In this document: piece by piece, positions 61,130 through 64,000 of the stretch | How positions within the stretch are numbered: position 1 is the first letter of the stretch | How the letters are laid out: each line of letters begins with the position of its first letter | From: Gymnogyps californianus | Taxonomy: Eukaryota > Chordata > Aves > Accipitriformes > Cathartidae | Assembly (NCBI RefSeq): GCF_018139145.2 | Contig: NC_059500.1 | Location: 25,959,437-26,023,436, forward strand | Reading direction: 5' to 3' | Length of the DNA stretch: 64,000 nt | Position numbers and translations under genes: made by a program | The notes under the pieces: generated by a model | Seen by the model: the letters and a program-made list of their open reading frames with translations, nothing else | Told to the model about the DNA's origin: nothing | Databases searched by the model: none

Positions 61130-64000
61130 ATCTCCAGTTGAAAACTACTACGGTTTCTCATGAGCCTTTATCATCCATAAATGCTACAGAAAAGGAAGAA
61201 TTTGCCCCTTTCTGGGTTATGTATCAGAAATATATTCATGATTCAGTGGGGAATACTTTATAAATGACTGAATTAGTCTTTTCCTTTTAATCTTGAATAA
61301 TCAAAGAGAATAGGGCACTGAATGAATAAATTCACTGACTGTCATATAAATTATGTTAGTACACCTCAAAATCTCATTCCTTCTTTTCTAGTGGTGATAA
61401 ACTACTAATTAGTAATACATATCAAGAGACTATGTTTATGGTGGTAACTGATAGGTAGAATGAACTGACATTGAATGGGAAGGCAAGACTGCATACAAAA
61501 TAAGTTTTACCAATGGACTCTGAAACACTAAAGAGAGTCAAAATTCAAATATGTCACTGTCAGTGTTACTTTGCTATAGGAGATATATATGGGTAACTGA
61601 AGAAGCAAGGGAGCAAAACAACTGGGACAAAGAAGAAAGAATTAAAAAATCTTTGATTACTTTTTTAATAGAGAGTAATCATTTTTATGTCTTTCAGAAA
61701 GGTTCTAGCTACCTTACATAAAATGCAGCAGAATAAACTGAACACTGAAAAGATAATTGCAGGCTGCATGTATTAATTGGGTACAACCTGGAGAAAACTT
61801 TTGGAAAATGTTTTTTCAACCCACAGAGTTGAAAAAGAGGGTACCTCTGAGATCCTTTTAAGGTTAGCAGGAAAAGCCAGAGAGATAAATACATGAACAA
61901 CGCTCCTCTTGCAATAACAGCAAAGCACAGTCTCCCCAAAGCTGACACCTTTCAGCTTAAGAAAGAAAAGATACATGCAGAGAACCAGAATCACAGTGAA
62001 ATATGTAGCACATTTCTCACTTAATGTTAAGAAAGCAGATGTATTGAAACTCCCTTGTAGGCTTTTGTTTCTAATAGATCTTTTGACTGACAGTAAATTC
62101 ACTCAATGTACATGAACTTTTGATTAGCTTTGAGTACATCAGATATTTATTTTTTATTTCTGCACAATATAGCTGGAAAAAGGAAAGAGTATCTGGATTT
62201 TGTTCCAGAGCAAAGCACCTTTCCCAGTGTACAGTGATTTATAGTAATTGAAATGCATGACAGATGCAGTGTAAATAATGCCTAACATAGGATGGGTATG
62301 CATTTACTCATGATGCACATCACAGTGAAAGACACTAAAGAACCAGGTTTTTGTTTTCAGCATCATGTATGCAAATGAAATGTGTTCAGGTAGAGTTAAA
62401 TATTGGCTCAAGGAGGATCCTTGAATAGTGCTAATAGAATTTTTTAAAATGAAAAATCTGTTTTCTAATGAAAAAAGGAAATGTATGCCTGCAAAAGAGA
62501 AAGGGAGAGAAACAAAAGTGCTTTCTATCAAGAAATTCAGTTTATGTTTCATTTTATTAAAAAACATCTTCTGAAAACAAAATATTTCATCCAAAAACTG
62601 TCTCCAAATTGGTCTGTACTAGCTGGAGGGAAGCCTCAGTCACTCTTTGGCAGAGGCTCTGCCCTCCAGTGGGAATGCCCCTTTCTGTAGGTACTGCTTG
62701 CTGTGCCTGCACTCCCCTGCAGCCAGCCTACCTAGACAACAATGGTAAAGAAGAGCATGAAAGAACTCGACTACAGCTCCCACTGAGGTGCCACTGCTGA
62801 AATATTTCAGGTTTGGCCAAAGACTTCTTACTTTTGTCCAAAAAGTTTCAGCTTTAAATTTTTGCATGGGAATATATTTTTTTCCTAGGAAGAAAAAAAC
62901 CCTCATTTTCTGATCATTGTTTTTGTATCCTCATTAAACCAAAGATGAGGCTTCATATATCAAGGGATTTGGAGATGTGCTTGGTACCTTAGCATTTCCT
63001 GTAGGTTTGTATAGATTCTCAGAGTCTTCTGATGGCAAGAAAGGAGGCTTTTCAAAGGGCTACAAATCTGTGACTGCTGATAATTTGGAGACAGCTGTTC
63101 TGGCAAGTATGTTAAAGTCACTTCACAGTGTCTACATAAGCTCATCAAAAATTTTAACAGCTATAAATTTACTGATAATGGTTGAGAAACTCTAAAGAAA
63201 AAAATGGATTTCTATGAAAAGCAAGGTCTAATAAGTAAAAGTCGGTAAGTATCATTTTTTGGTGGACAGAAAGCAGTCAGACAGTGAAGAATAACTGAAG
63301 CTGTTGATTAGAATATCTAATACATAGTTTTCCACTGTTTACTTCCTCATATTGCCAGAGGAAAAAATTTGTTAAAATAGAAAAAATGAGAATGGTAACA
63401 TTAACCAGAGTTGAGTACTTTTTTTTGTTTTATATTTTAGATTGGAAAATAAACCATGAAATTCCAGGACAAAAATTAAAAGTAGGTTATTTGGTACCTT
63501 AGGAAAATGTTGACAACAGAATGAACACAGCAGTTAAAATAAAGTTATTTTTCATTAAAATATATAGGTACTGGATGGTAGAAGAGATGGGCCTCAAAGA
63601 ATGTCATCATCAGTTAATGCACTGCTTTCAGACCAGTGATGCTGAAGGGCACTGAAGTCTGTATGAACATTAGAGTACATGTTAGAGTGTAATGACTGTT
63701 CAGCAGTGTGAAAACCTAGGGCATTGCCTAGGATACAATGCTGTCATAACATGGCATCTGGAAACTGGTGCACTTCACATCAGCTGAAAAATAAAAATTC
63801 TTTCCTTCAGAAGTTTCAAAGTCAGAAAGCATCATGGTAGTACTATAGATACGCAGTAATCTACACGGAAGGTTTATAGTAGCAAGAAGCTGATAGAAGA
63901 TGAGTAGAAAACTGACACATTAGACATCCAAGTAAAAAAATTCTGGGCTTTGCTTCCAAAACTTTTTACGTCATTTAGTTTCCTAAATATTCCAGTTGGT

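Larger units (their letters stand above)
54531..64000. other. AT-rich noncoding stretch, no established gene
   Basis: The longest frame outside recognised repeats is 177 codons on the minus strand (55350-54817), immediately beside the CR1. Its translation shows no domain I know and has the leucine/serine/asparagine bias of random AT-rich frames. 55250-55330 and 62600-62800 are GC-richer than their surroundings without identifiable content. Two small tandem duplications lie at 59187-59238 and 61092-61129. 57140-57220 faintly resembles the old archosaur repeat. No RNA genes, promoters or CpG islands are visible. Confidence 0.5.

Noticed and set aside
62649..62663. GGCAGAG G CTCTGCC palindrome
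   Set aside because: Arms of only 7 bases are expected by chance in 64 kb.
1..64000. CRISPR arrays, operons, tRNA, rRNA or bacterial mobile elements
   Set aside because: None seen; the tandem repeats are microsatellites or short duplications and the sequence is avian nuclear DNA.

Overview
This window is AT-rich vertebrate DNA, almost certainly from a bird and probably a neoavian one. The evidence is several CR1 LINEs, some ending in the avian CR1 tail built from ATTCTATG-like octamers, and five solo LTRs of one avian endogenous-retrovirus family. There are no Alu/B1-type SINEs, no bacterial or organellar features, and no host coding exon that I can support. I read it as a gene desert or a large intron. 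What can be annotated is mostly transposable-element archaeology plus simple-sequence DNA.

Layout. 1-12284 is unique-looking AT-rich DNA with a short ancient CR1 relic (5560-5640), microsatellites and two G-rich tracts. 12285-15903 is a compact repeat cluster: a minus-strand solo LTR (12285-12856), a minus-strand CR1 carrying a broken reverse transcriptase (13498-15036) and a second minus-strand solo LTR (15312-15903). A plus-strand LTR follows at 25101-25696, then a long CTTT/CCTT polypyrimidine tract at 28177-28367. CR1 fragments lie at 20580-20628, 33955-34245 and 42945-43205. A plus-strand LTR is at 42128-42705, an ancient plus-strand CR1 reverse-transcriptase relic at 43905-44680, and a fifth LTR at 48460-49030. 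The largest element is a 2.85-kb minus-strand CR1 at 51682-54530, covering most of the endonuclease, the reverse transcriptase and the 3' end. The rest, to 64000, holds nothing I recognise.

How the parts relate. The elements are independent insertions, not a working system. Four of the five LTRs are flanked by their own perfect 5-bp target-site duplications (TTGAT, TGTGG, ATGAT, TTCAG), so the two same-strand LTRs around the 13.5-kb CR1 are not the ends of one provirus. The five LTRs form two subfamilies. They share a promoter block in which a cAMP-response-element octamer lies just upstream of the TATA region. It is intact only in the 25.1-kb copy; the other four look like CpG-decayed versions. 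All CR1 reading frames are broken, so no element here should be able to move by itself.

I found no previously undescribed coding system. The observations most worth checking are the decayed CRE series in the LTRs, a perfect AP-1 dyad at 26143-26167, three quadruplex-prone G tracts, a 49-codon ORF in a perfect Kozak context at 29117-29266, and two stretches that look like conserved noncoding DNA.
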